Source: JAQIBY01 sp034658655 (GTDB taxonomy: Bacteria; Bacteroidota; Bacteroidia; Bacteroidales; ML635J-15). From it: a stretch of 13,684 nucleotides of DNA. The position numbers and the translations under genes were made by a program. The stretch lies in contig JAYEFQ010000089.1 in assembly GCA_034658655.1 (NCBI GenBank), forward strand, positions 1-13,684. The letters run 5' to 3'. Each line of letters starts with the position of its first letter. Position 1 is the stretch's first letter. Positions 1 to 7,042 of the stretch are shown in pieces. The notes under the pieces are model-generated. The model saw only the letters and a program-made list of their open reading frames with translations, had not been told where the DNA came from and ran no database searches.

Positions 1-147
1 AGGTCTAGTTTCTTTAAGTTCTAACTGTGAATTCCATTCATTTTCTTGAATATCAAGTATAAGCTTATCAATGGCTTTAATAAGCTTAACATTTCCCCTG
101 TTCTTTCTTTTGAATCTTTCTAATAAATTTCTATTCGCTATATTCAT
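1..147 (-). CDS. Probable HigB-type toxin (mRNA interferase), N-terminal part only
   Basis: Forty-nine codons of a gene that continues past the left edge. The protein begins MNIANRNLLERFKRKNRG and continues through KAIDKLILDIQENEW to LELKETRP. A short basic N-terminus, a helical segment, a W near residue 40 and then an LKETRP-like stretch fit my memory of HigB-family toxins of type II toxin-antitoxin systems. Those are ribosome-associated RNases of about 90-110 residues that stop translation by cutting mRNA. The diagnostic C-terminal half is outside the window, so the call rests on half a small protein. The ATG at 147 is preceded by a full TAnnTTTG promoter box, which supports this start. In HigBA loci the toxin gene comes first, so a helix-turn-helix antitoxin would be expected just beyond base 1. 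It could instead be another small basic protein. Confidence 0.5.
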   Translation of the reverse strand, partial: MNIANRNLLERFKRKNRGNVKLIKAIDKLILDIQENEWNSQLELKETRP

Positions 148-163
148 AGTCAATTATTCTATG

Positions 164-171
164 CAAAGATA
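164..171 (-). promoter_or_regulatory. Promoter -7 box of the toxin-like gene
   Basis: On the minus strand this reads TATCTTTG, a full match to the Bacteroidota -7 element TAnnTTTG, 16 bases upstream of the ATG at 147. The -33 position, about 19 bases further upstream, has TTCA rather than TTTG, so only half of the promoter is canonical. Confidence 0.5.
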
Positions 172-174
172 CAA

Positions 175-197
175 AAGTTCAGGGTAAATTTGAACTT
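175..197. promoter_or_regulatory. Perfect 7-bp inverted repeat in the toxin promoter; possible operator or terminator
   Basis: AAGTTCA (175-181) and TGAACTT (191-197) form a perfect inverted repeat with a 9-base spacer. It fills the stretch between the -7 box and the expected -33 position of the toxin-like gene. That placement suits an operator for autoregulation by an antitoxin. On the minus strand the second arm is followed by a short T run (TTTTG), so it could also be a weak terminator for the thioredoxin-like gene upstream. The sequence alone does not decide between the two. Confidence 0.4.
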
Positions 198-253
198 ATT
201 TCGATATTTTCTAAATTTATGATTGATTTTCTGTTGTTCTTTTGAAAATCATT

Positions 254-1309
254 TTATTGCTGCGTTTCTTTGCGAGGCACTTTACCCTCAAAATTTTGAT
301 GATATTCTTGCCAATTGCCTTCTTTATACTCATCTGTTGCGATATAATGGAAATATGGTTCCATAATTTGTGGAATAAAATATCCCTGCATGGGTGAAAG
401 CAATTCGTTTTGTTCATTAAGAAACACGACTGATGGAAATACGACTTTATTTTGTAATAAACTAAAAACAAGTTGATGTGGATATCCAACACCACGCTGC
501 TCATTAGTAAAGGTTTCTCCAAAAATTTGAATTGTATCGGTTGAGGATGCTTTAAAACGAACCGGATAATATGTTTTGTTTACATATTCTGCAATGTGAG
601 GATTTGCAAAGCTGATATCTTCCATAAGTATGGATGAAATGCGTTGGTAGTAATCACTAACGATTAATATGAGTAGCTTTTTAGGATTTACTTTTTGTTT
701 TTCCAACGCTTCATCTAAACTTAACCAATTCACATTTCCGCTGATATCCAAGTCAGGTTTTTCTTCCTCACGAAATACATAATTAAATGCGTTTGTAAAT
801 GCTTTGTAATTGGTTGTGCGATGAATGTGTTCAGCAAAAAAGATGAGAATGGGTTCAATTTTTTTTGCATCCATAAATCCGGCAGTTTTACTAACTTGTC
901 CATTGGGGTCAATATAAACCATGGATGGAAACGATGCTCGGTTATCAAGCAATTTCAATGCCAGATCGTGGGTTTTTCGTCTTCCAGTTTGGCTGTTTAC
1001 ATAATCTTTGTCCTTATATTTAATGGTGTCTTGTGTTTCAGCATCAAATTTTACCGGATAAAAATAGGTATTCATGTAATTAGCAATTTCGGGATCGGCA
1101 AAAGTTTCTGAATCAAGTTTTTTACACCAGCCACACCAATCGGTGTACATGTCAATAAAAACAGGTTTGGGCAGCTCTTTTTGTTTTTCCATGGCGGTTT
1201 CAAAATCCAACCATTTAACAGGGCTTTCTTTCTTTTTTGTTTCCTGTGCTTGTAAGCTCATGGTAATTAGTAATACTCCGAGAATTACCAATACGTGTTT
1301 TTTAATCAT
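254..1309 (-). CDS. Secreted tandem thioredoxin-like protein, second domain without the CxxC
   Basis: A 351-residue protein. The start chosen at 1309 gives a clean signal peptide (MIKKHVLVILGVLLITMSLQAQ, ending near residue 22); an in-frame ATG at 1366 would add 19 residues in front of it. Two copies of one module follow. Domain 1 (about 33-165) opens WLDFETAMEKQK, carries DWCGWCKK with Cys59 and Cys62, and has the FPS that fits the cis-proline loop at 127-129. Domain 2 (about 195-325) opens WLSLDEALEKQK and has FPS at 291-293, but the active-site positions read DYYQRI, so the cysteines are replaced by Tyr221 and Ile224. Domain 1 should be a periplasmic thiol-disulfide oxidoreductase of the thioredoxin_7/DUF255-like group. 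Domain 2 is probably structural or substrate-binding. The gene lies alone, between the toxin-like gene and divergent pepD. Its redox partner is not visible. Confidence 0.85.
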   Translation of the reverse strand: MIKKHVLVILGVLLITMSLQAQETKKKESPVKWLDFETAMEKQKELPKPVFIDMYTDWCGWCKKLDSETFADPEIANYMNTYFYPVKFDAETQDTIKYKDKDYVNSQTGRRKTHDLALKLLDNRASFPSMVYIDPNGQVSKTAGFMDAKKIEPILIFFAEHIHRTTNYKAFTNAFNYVFREEEKPDLDISGNVNWLSLDEALEKQKVNPKKLLILIVSDYYQRISSILMEDISFANPHIAEYVNKTYYPVRFKASSTDTIQIFGETFTNEQRGVGYPHQLVFSLLQNKVVFPSVVFLNEQNELLSPMQGYFIPQIMEPYFHYIATDEYKEGNWQEYHQNFEGKVPRKETQQ

Positions 1310-1463
1310 TATTTCAATTTTTATTTGTCTTAACAATTTAAGTGCCAAAAAAATCCCTTTCATCATGTTAACTAAAAAAATATTAAATTGTTTATTTTAT
1401 ATTGCATGAAAAAATTGTACTTTTATGCTTTTAACAATTATGTGAAATCAAAAATACAATAAA

Positions 1464-2918
1464 ATGAGTGAAATTTTAAATTTAACACCGAAAGCTTTAT
1501 GGAAGCATTTTTATGCTTTAACGCAAATTCCTCGTCCAAGTAAAAAAGAGGGAAAAGCAATTGATTTTGTTGAAAAATTCGGGAAAGATCTTGGTTTAGA
1601 AACAATTCGTGATGAGGTTGGGAATGTAATGATTCGCAAACCTGCTACTCCTGGTATGGAAAATCGTAAAGGCGTTGTTTTGCAAGGACATGTTGATATG
1701 GTACCACAAAAAAACTCTGATAAGAATCACGATTTTGAAAAAGATCCGATTGAAGCCTTTGTTGATGGTGATTGGGTAACTGCAAATGGAACCACTTTGG
1801 GTGCTGATAACGGAATGGGTGTTGCTGCTGCAATGGCTGTTTTAGAAGCAAATGACCTTGAGCATCCAATGGTTGAGGCTTTATTTACTATGGATGAAGA
1901 AACCGGAATGACTGGAGCCAAAGCATTGAAACCAAATATCCTGAAAGGCGATATTTTAATTAATATGGATTCAGAAGATGAAGGCGAACTTTATGTTGGT
2001 TGTGCCGGAGGAATTGATATTAATGTGGCTCATAAATTTGCGGCAGAAAAAAATTCCATGAATAAAGCCTTTAATATTCATATTAAAGGATTAAAAGGTG
2101 GACATTCAGGATTGGATATTAATATTGGACGTGCTAATGCGAATAAATTATTGTTTCGTGCATTGAAAGCAGTTGGTACAGGTGCTGATTTTAGACTTGC
2201 ATCAGTTGCCGGTGGTGATTTAAGAAATGCGATTACAAGAGAAGCCGTTGCAGTTGTTACTGTTTCTGCTGATAAAGCGGATGGCTTTAAATCAAGTATT
2301 GAGGATGCTGTTGCGAAATTTCGTGAGGAATATAAAGCTGCTGAAAATAGCATTGCTGTAGATGTATCTGAAGTTGATAATCCTACAAATGTTTTAAGTG
2401 AAGCAGATCATAATGCACTTGTTGATGCTGTGTTAGAGACAGTACATGGCGTTGTGAAAATGAGCGAAAGCATGGAAGGATTGGTTGAAACCTCAACTAA
2501 TTTGGCAATTGTTAAATTAGCTGACGGAGCATTGGAAGTTAATTGTTTGACTCGCTCAGCAGATGATGATGCAAAAATGGTATTTGCCAACAAGATGAAA
2601 GCAATTTGGGATAATTTGGGTTGCGATGTGAAACTTGAAGGCGAATATCCTGGTTGGAAACCAAATATGGATTCTGAGATTTTGCAAACCATGCAATCTA
2701 GTTATGAAAGTTTGTATGGAGTAATTCCTGAAATTAAAGCCATTCATGCCGGATTGGAATGTGGTATTTTGGGTGGTGCTTATCCGAATTGGGATATGAT
2801 TTCTTTTGGACCAACCATTCGTTATCCACATTCACCAGATGAAAAAGTGAATATTGAAACCGTTGAGAAATTCTGGAAATGGTTAGTGGAAACATTGAAA
2901 AATGTTCCAACGAAATAG
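1464..2918 (+). CDS. pepD: Aminoacyl-histidine (Xaa-His) dipeptidase
   Basis: A 484-residue cytoplasmic M20-family (M20C) metallopeptidase of normal length for PepD. It cleaves dipeptides such as Xaa-His (carnosine-type) for amino-acid recycling. The di-zinc site is visible in order: QGHVDMV with His76 and Asp78, LGADNGMG with bridging Asp115, MDEETG with the catalytic Glu145 and the metal ligand Glu146, MDSEDEGE with Asp169, and the C-terminal RYPHSPDE with His456. The lid domain lies between about residues 185 and 380 and includes GGHSGLDINIGRANA. The ATG follows an A-rich leader without a Shine-Dalgarno, as is common in this phylum. A partial -7 box (TACTTTTA, 1418-1425) lies 38 bases upstream, but no well-spaced -33 element accompanies it. 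The gene is transcribed alone, divergently from the thioredoxin-like gene, and ends in a hairpin terminator. Confidence 0.95.
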   Translation: MSEILNLTPKALWKHFYALTQIPRPSKKEGKAIDFVEKFGKDLGLETIRDEVGNVMIRKPATPGMENRKGVVLQGHVDMVPQKNSDKNHDFEKDPIEAFVDGDWVTANGTTLGADNGMGVAAAMAVLEANDLEHPMVEALFTMDEETGMTGAKALKPNILKGDILINMDSEDEGELYVGCAGGIDINVAHKFAAEKNSMNKAFNIHIKGLKGGHSGLDINIGRANANKLLFRALKAVGTGADFRLASVAGGDLRNAITREAVAVVTVSADKADGFKSSIEDAVAKFREEYKAAENSIAVDVSEVDNPTNVLSEADHNALVDAVLETVHGVVKMSESMEGLVETSTNLAIVKLADGALEVNCLTRSADDDAKMVFANKMKAIWDNLGCDVKLEGEYPGWKPNMDSEILQTMQSSYESLYGVIPEIKAIHAGLECGILGGAYPNWDMISFGPTIRYPHSPDEKVNIETVEKFWKWLVETLKNVPTK

Positions 2919-2938
2919 ATGGAATTAGAAATATGATT

Positions 2939-2967
2939 AAAAGCTCATCGAAAGGTGGGCTTTTTTC
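2939..2967 (+). terminator. Rho-independent terminator of pepD
   Basis: AAAGCTC (2940-2946) pairs with GGGCTTT (2957-2963) in a 7-bp stem with one G-T pair and a 10-base loop. A run of T to 2966 follows, 21 bases after the pepD stop codon. On the minus strand the stem is followed by only a short T run, so it would be a weaker stop for menG. Confidence 0.75.
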
Positions 2968-2978
2968 GTTTAGTAGTA

Positions 2979-3135
2979 TTTTGCGCCCTGACGGAGGCCG
3001 GCAGCCCGTGAACTGTGATGCGTTGCTGTTGTTGTGGCAGCTTAGCGACCGGAGGAAGCTCAAGTATGCCGCATTTACAACAGCCGCAGAGCAGTTTGCG
3101 GCTATAGGCCGTAGGCAGATAAGGCGCCCAAAAAA
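2979..3135. repeat. GC-rich imperfect palindrome (MITE- or REPIN-like element)
   Basis: The gap between convergent pepD and menG holds a block far richer in G and C than its surroundings. Its ends are TTTTGCGCC and GGCGCCCAAAA, which are imperfect inverted copies. Matching continues inward: CTGACGGAGGCC against the complement of GGCCGTAGGCAG, GTGAACTG against CAGTTTGCGGC, GCGTTGCTGTTGTTG against CAACAGCCGC, and GGCAGCTTAGC against GCTCAAGTATGCC. About 11 bases (GACCGGAGGAA) are left as a loop. The whole element can therefore fold into one long, interrupted hairpin. A smaller perfect hairpin, GCCGCA/TGCGGC, lies in the right arm. No open frame in it looks like a protein. It resembles a non-autonomous palindromic repeat; its copy number in the genome is unknown. 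Confidence 0.6.
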
Positions 3136-3144
3136 TGAGTTGTA

Positions 3145-3855
3145 TTATTTCTTAATTCCCGTGTAAATACTTGCAATTCCGAAACTGAGTGGATGGGTTT
3201 TTTGCGTTAAAAATTCGTTGTCTTCAAGTTGTTTTTCAACCTCTATTGATTTTGAAAATTCCTTAATGGATGTAGATAAATATTGATATGCGGCTTTGTC
3301 GTGTGATATGATGCGTCCCCAAAGTGGAATAAATCCTTTTAAGTAAAGTTTGTAAAACAATCGGATGATGGGGTTTTTGGGCATAGAGAATTCAAGTAAT
3401 CTTGCTTTCCCACCGGATTTTAGCACTCTGTGAATTTCAGCAAAGGATTGCTGCAGATTATTGAAATTCCGGATGCCAAAAACTACGGTAATTAAATCGA
3501 ATTGATTGTCGCTAAATGGGATTTTTTCGCAAAAGCCTGTTTTAAGTTCGGCTTGTATGTTTGATTTGTCGAGTTTAATTTTTGATTGCGCCAACATTCC
3601 TGTTGATGGGTCGAGACCAGCGAGTTTTCTGACTCCTGCTTTGTGAAATGCAATGAGCATATCGCCGGTACCGGTAGCTATGTCTAGAACATTTTTTGGG
3701 TCATCTTTTTTAGAAATTTTAATGAGTTTTTTTCTCCAACTTTTATCAATCCCAAAGGAAAGAAAATGATTAAGAAAATCGTAGCGTAAAGCAATACGGT
3801 TGAACATCTGCTCAACCGTATCGTTTGAATCTTTTGATAAGCGCTTGCCTTTCAC
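3145..3855 (-). CDS. menG: Demethylmenaquinone methyltransferase (MenG/UbiE family)
   Basis: A 236-residue SAM-dependent methyltransferase of usual length. It methylates demethylmenaquinone to menaquinone, the last step of respiratory quinone synthesis, at the cytoplasmic face of the membrane. The family signature YDFLNHFLSFGIDKSWR is at 25-41, SAM motif I LDIATGTGD at 57-65, LDPSTGML at 81-88, and the second UbiE signature RVLKSGGKARLLEF at 143-156. The start is a GTG whose G is the last base of the purL TAG stop (TAGTG), so the two genes overlap by one base and menG is probably translated by re-initiation. No promoter is seen between them, and expression should follow purL. Because the phylum uses menaquinone, MenG is the better name than UbiE. 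Confidence 0.93.
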   Translation of the reverse strand: MKGKRLSKDSNDTVEQMFNRIALRYDFLNHFLSFGIDKSWRKKLIKISKKDDPKNVLDIATGTGDMLIAFHKAGVRKLAGLDPSTGMLAQSKIKLDKSNIQAELKTGFCEKIPFSDNQFDLITVVFGIRNFNNLQQSFAEIHRVLKSGGKARLLEFSMPKNPIIRLFYKLYLKGFIPLWGRIISHDKAAYQYLSTSIKEFSKSIEVEKQLEDNEFLTQKTHPLSFGIASIYTGIKK

Positions 3856-6083
3856 TAAGATTCTATTTTGTTTCGGAGTGCGTGCATGAATTTTTCTTTT
3901 GCATCACGAATAAATCCGTAGGAAAAATCATCTACACGCATTTCGCCTTTTGTAACATGTCCTAATACTACGAATGGAAAGTTGTATTTTATCATTAAAT
4001 CGATAAATTCCTGTTCAACATTCATGTCAACCGAAACGACAGCTCGCCCTTGTGCTTCACCAAAGAGAAATGCATCTTCGCGAACTTCTGCATCGGAGGT
4101 AATGTCAAAGCCCAAATTGTTTTCAATACATGATTCTAGAAGGTTCATATATAATCCACCGTCTGATACGTCATGTATTGATTCGACCAAATTTTCTTTG
4201 GCAAGTAATTGCAACATTTTGTTGAGAACCAATTCAAAGTCAATATCAAAGTATGGTGGTGGTGTATTTTTTATTTTATGATAACTGTATAGATATTCTG
4301 AGCTATTGATGTCATTTTTTGAGTGTCCGAGCAGTATAATAACATCGCCTTTTTTCTTAAATGATAATCCTTTTTTCTTTGATTTGTCATTGAGAATGCC
4401 GAGCATTCCGATAGTAGGAGTGGGAAAAACCGGTTCTGTTTTTCCGTTGATAGTTGTTTGATTATAGAAGCTGACGTTTCCTCCGGTTACTGGAGTATCA
4501 AATTTGCGGCACGCTTCACCCATACCCTCAATTGCACCGACAAATTGCCAGAATGCCTCTGGGTTATATGGTGAGCCAAAGTTCAGACAGTTTGTAATTG
4601 CAACGGGTTTTGCGCCTGTGCAGGCGACATTGCGTGCTGCTTCAGTAACAGCGATCATTGTTCCGATTTTCGGGTCGGCTTTCACATAGCGGCTGTTACA
4701 ATCAACGGTAAATGCAAGCGCTGTGTTAGTATCTTTAATATTTACCAAGCCTGCATCGGCAGCCATGTTGGTTGTCATATTATTTGTGCGCACCATGCTG
4801 TCATATTGCTCTGTAACCCAATTTTTAGATGCCAGATTCGGATGTGTGATGAGAAAATCAGCAATTTCTTTTAGATTTTTTGGTTGAGGGACATCCTCTA
4901 TTTTGAATTTTTTGCTTTCTGCATAATATGCTGGTTCTTTGTATTCTCTGTCATAAACCGGAGCTCCACCGCCAAGCACAAGTGTTGATGCAGGAACTTC
5001 GGCAACGTCTTCGCCTTTATATTTAAAATAGAGTTTGTCCTCATCAATGACTTCGCCAATTTGTACGCAATGTATGTCCCATTTGTCAAAAACATTTTGT
5101 GCTTCAGCTTCTTTTCCTTTTTTAACAACAACGAGCATTCGTTCTTGCGATTCTGAGAGAAGAATTTCCCAGGCTTCCATGTTTTTTTGTCTCAATGGCA
5201 CTTTGTCGAGGTCAATGCGCATTCCTGAGTTTCCTTTTTCTGACATTTCGCTGGTTGAGCAGATGATTCCGGCTGCACCCATATCTTGCATTCCAACAAC
5301 CACATTGGTTTCAATGAGTTCAAGCGTTGCTTCGAGTAGGAGTTTTTCTTGGAAAGGATCTCCGACCTGAATGGATGGAATGTCATTAGAGGAGTCTTCA
5401 GTAATGTCAGCAGATGCAAAAGTTGCTCCATGGATTCCGTCTTTTCCAGTTGATGATCCGACAATAAATACCGGGTTTCCGGCTCCTTCGGCAATGGCAG
5501 AAACCATTTTTCCTTTTTCCATAATTCCTACGGACATTGCGTTGACTAATGGGTTTGAATTGTAGGATTCATCGAAAAATATTTCTCCGCCAAGGACAGG
5601 GACACCAAATGAGTTTCCATAGTTTCCAATGCCTTTCACAACACCTTTAGCTATCCATTTTGTATGATCTCTGTCAATGCCACCAAAACGGAGTGAATTT
5701 AATTGGGCAATCGGACGCGCACCCATCGTAAAGATATCACGGTTTATACCACCGACACCAGTTGCTGCGCCTTGGTATGGTTCAACAGCACAGGGGTGAT
5801 TGTGCGATTCTATTTTAAATGCACAAGCAAGATTGTTTCCAATGTCAACAAGTCCTGCATTTTCATCGCCAGCGCCGGTTAGTAAGACACCGCCGTCACG
5901 TGGCAAGGTTTTCAACCATTTAATGGAGTTTTTGTAACTTGCATGTTCTGACCACATTACGGAGTATATGCTGAGTTCCGTAAAATTTGGCATTCTCCCC
6001 ATATATTTTTGTATGAGTTTAAATTCCTCCTCATTCACACCTATTTCTTTGGCTGTCTTGCTGTTGACTTCGGGATATTTCAT
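3855..6083 (-). CDS. purL: Phosphoribosylformylglycinamidine synthase subunit PurL (small type)
   Basis: The ATP-dependent fourth step of de novo purine synthesis: FGAR plus glutamine-derived ammonia gives FGAM. From the ATG at 6083 the protein has 742 residues, the size of the small PurL that works with separate PurQ (glutaminase) and PurS. No glutaminase domain is present, and neither partner gene is in the window. Visible motifs are MWSEHASYKNS with His47, IESHNHP at 91-97, ATGVGGINRD at 107-116, MGARP, GGEIFFDE, VGMQDMGAAGI and, in the second half, the repeat-related TGAKPVAITNCLNFG, VTGGNVSFYNQ and SIHDVSDGGL. In-frame ATGs at 6140 and 6101 were rejected because the promoter box at 6109-6116 would put the RNA start close to 6102, leaving 6083 with a leader of about 18 bases. 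The gene is first in a two-gene unit with menG. Confidence 0.95.
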   Translation of the reverse strand: MKYPEVNSKTAKEIGVNEEEFKLIQKYMGRMPNFTELSIYSVMWSEHASYKNSIKWLKTLPRDGGVLLTGAGDENAGLVDIGNNLACAFKIESHNHPCAVEPYQGAATGVGGINRDIFTMGARPIAQLNSLRFGGIDRDHTKWIAKGVVKGIGNYGNSFGVPVLGGEIFFDESYNSNPLVNAMSVGIMEKGKMVSAIAEGAGNPVFIVGSSTGKDGIHGATFASADITEDSSNDIPSIQVGDPFQEKLLLEATLELIETNVVVGMQDMGAAGIICSTSEMSEKGNSGMRIDLDKVPLRQKNMEAWEILLSESQERMLVVVKKGKEAEAQNVFDKWDIHCVQIGEVIDEDKLYFKYKGEDVAEVPASTLVLGGGAPVYDREYKEPAYYAESKKFKIEDVPQPKNLKEIADFLITHPNLASKNWVTEQYDSMVRTNNMTTNMAADAGLVNIKDTNTALAFTVDCNSRYVKADPKIGTMIAVTEAARNVACTGAKPVAITNCLNFGSPYNPEAFWQFVGAIEGMGEACRKFDTPVTGGNVSFYNQTTINGKTEPVFPTPTIGMLGILNDKSKKKGLSFKKKGDVIILLGHSKNDINSSEYLYSYHKIKNTPPPYFDIDFELVLNKMLQLLAKENLVESIHDVSDGGLYMNLLESCIENNLGFDITSDAEVREDAFLFGEAQGRAVVSVDMNVEQEFIDLMIKYNFPFVVLGHVTKGEMRVDDFSYGFIRDAKEKFMHALRNKIES

Positions 6084-6108
6084 ATTTTTTTTATTTTGCA
6101 TTGCAAAA

Positions 6109-6140
6109 CAAAGATAAAATAAATCATGGAGAGGACGCAA
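6109..6140 (-). promoter_or_regulatory. Promoter of purL-menG
   Basis: On the minus strand TTG (6140-6138), 21 bases, then TATCTTTG (6116-6109), an exact TAnnTTTG box. The geometry is that of Bacteroidota sigma-A promoters. The predicted RNA start lies just upstream of the chosen purL ATG at 6083. No riboswitch or other long leader fits in this space. Confidence 0.7.
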
Positions 6141-6268
6141 TATCCATGAAATTCTTATTCAAAAATATTAACAGGTGGATAAAATGGGAAATTGATGGAA
6201 CATATATTTAATTTACTTTCAATTCATTAGCATCTGAAAAAATATGGATTCCAATGAAAATAAATGAA

Positions 6269-6306
6269 ATAAAAAAATGGCTTATTACTTTCACAATAAG
6301 CCATTT
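6269..6306 (-). terminator. Rho-independent terminator of the tmRNA gene
   Basis: A perfect 12-bp stem (6275-6286 with 6295-6306, arm AAATGGCTTATT) with an 8-base loop. On the minus strand it is followed by a T run, starting about 25 bases past the tmRNA 3' end. This is the strongest terminator in the window. Confidence 0.9.
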
Positions 6307-6330
6307 GGTGGTAATTTGTTTTTGTTTTAG

Positions 6331-6726
6331 TGGAGCTGCCGGGAGTCGAACCCGAGTCCAAACAAGTAACAGAGAAGATTTCTTCATGTTTAGCTTGTTT
6401 TCAGTTGTCGGGAGGTGAACGGGAACAAGCACCCTGAGCACATCCTTAGTTCCTTAAATGTCTCCAGTTTCGCGGAACAAAAAACCGGATAGCCTGAAAT
6501 TCCTGCACTCCATAATCGGTCGGAATCAGGCATGTCCTTCCGTGGAATGTCTCGTCGCAGTACCTAGTACCGCAATGAAGCTAACCTACTATGATTCGGT
6601 TATGCAGCGAGAGCGTAATTGTTATCGCCATTTAAAAAGTGTGTGAACATTTGGTAACGAGCATACTCACATGGCTCGACATGCTTACTTATCCATTATC
6701 CTTGCTGTCAATACCATTTCAGCCCC
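6331..6726 (-). ncRNA. ssrA: Transfer-messenger RNA (tmRNA)
   Basis: Rescues stalled ribosomes by acting first as tRNA-Ala and then as a short mRNA that adds a degradation tag, together with SmpB. The 5' end GGGGCTG (6726-6720) pairs with CAGCTCC near the 3' end to form the acceptor stem, leaving A as discriminator at 6331. The T-arm reads GGGTTCGACTCCC, the hallmark of tmRNA. The 3' CCA is not encoded (the next bases are CTA) and must be added afterwards. The gene is about 396 nt, one-piece rather than permuted, with the tag frame near the 5' third as expected. It has its own promoter and terminator. Two short open frames across it are chance. Confidence 0.95.
6600..6629 (-). other. tmRNA proteolysis-tag reading frame (GDNNYALAA)
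   Basis: Within the tmRNA, codons GGC GAT AAC AAT TAC GCT CTC GCT GCA followed by TAA encode GDNNYALAA, which after the charged alanine gives A-GDNNYALAA. Tags of this phylum are of the type GENNYALAA or GETNYALAA, and the C-terminal LAA is the part read by ClpXP-type proteases. The resume codon is taken as GGC by that analogy. Confidence 0.85.
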
Positions 6727-6739
6727 AGAAAAAGGATTA

Positions 6740-6770
6740 CAAAAATATGCAAAAATTTTGCCATTTCAAA
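6740..6770 (-). promoter_or_regulatory. Promoter of ssrA
   Basis: On the minus strand TTTG (6770-6767), exactly 19 bases, then TATTTTTG (6747-6740). Both elements match the Bacteroidota consensus. The box ends 13 bases before the mature tmRNA 5' end, which leaves room for a short leader removed by RNase P. Confidence 0.75.
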
Positions 6771-7042
6771 GGCTTAATAATTTCTACCCTTCATTTGTTT
6801 TAAAAGCTTAAGGAAATTATGAAAACTTACGGATATTTTCCTGTCCGATTGTATGATACGAAACAATAGACTTGTTAACAGGTTTATAAACACTTAACTC
6901 TTTGACTATGTGATGTGTTCTGCGGATGACATAGGGTTGATTTTTAGGTTAATTGTTAACTATTATTGTTGTCCTAATTTTTTTGGGACTGCTTTTTGAT
7001 GTATATTTAGCATAAATTTAAACTTTTTTAAGTTAATTGCGT
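6771..7042. other. Intergenic stretch between ssrA and the septoil-knot genes
   Basis: Together with the ssrA promoter this is a 316-base gap with no convincing gene. It holds an imperfect hairpin at 6906-6934: CTATGT and ACATAG arms, two more pairs after a G-G mismatch, and a T run seven bases later. A possible plus-strand promoter follows (TTTTG at 6981-6985 and TATATTTA at 7002-7009). GTTAAC occurs twice and GTTTATAAAC once, as short palindromes. The hairpin could be an operator or a weak stop; I cannot assign it. Confidence 0.4.
6982..7009 (+). promoter_or_regulatory. Possible promoter of the septoil-knot operon
   Basis: TTTG (6982-6985), 16 bases, then TATATTTA (7002-7009), which misses the last G of TAnnTTTG. 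The spacing is shorter than usual. The same TATATTTA box stands at 9859-9866, 40 bases upstream of the giant gene, though without a -33 match there. Confidence 0.3.

Noticed and set aside
2879..3166. A 95-codon plus-strand frame over the end of pepD and the palindrome
   Set aside because: It shares its first part with pepD in another frame, runs through the pepD terminator and the palindromic repeat, and gives no recognisable protein.
6208..6646. Open frames of 77 (minus) and 62 (plus) codons across the tmRNA region
   Set aside because: They overlap the well-supported tmRNA and its terminator and show no protein-like features; they are chance frames in an RNA gene.
6819..6869. A 16-codon frame MKTYGYFPVRLYDTKQ with AGGA four bases before its ATG
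   Set aside because: Very short, no repeat elsewhere in the window and no conserved feature visible; a good Shine-Dalgarno match alone is weak evidence in this phylum.
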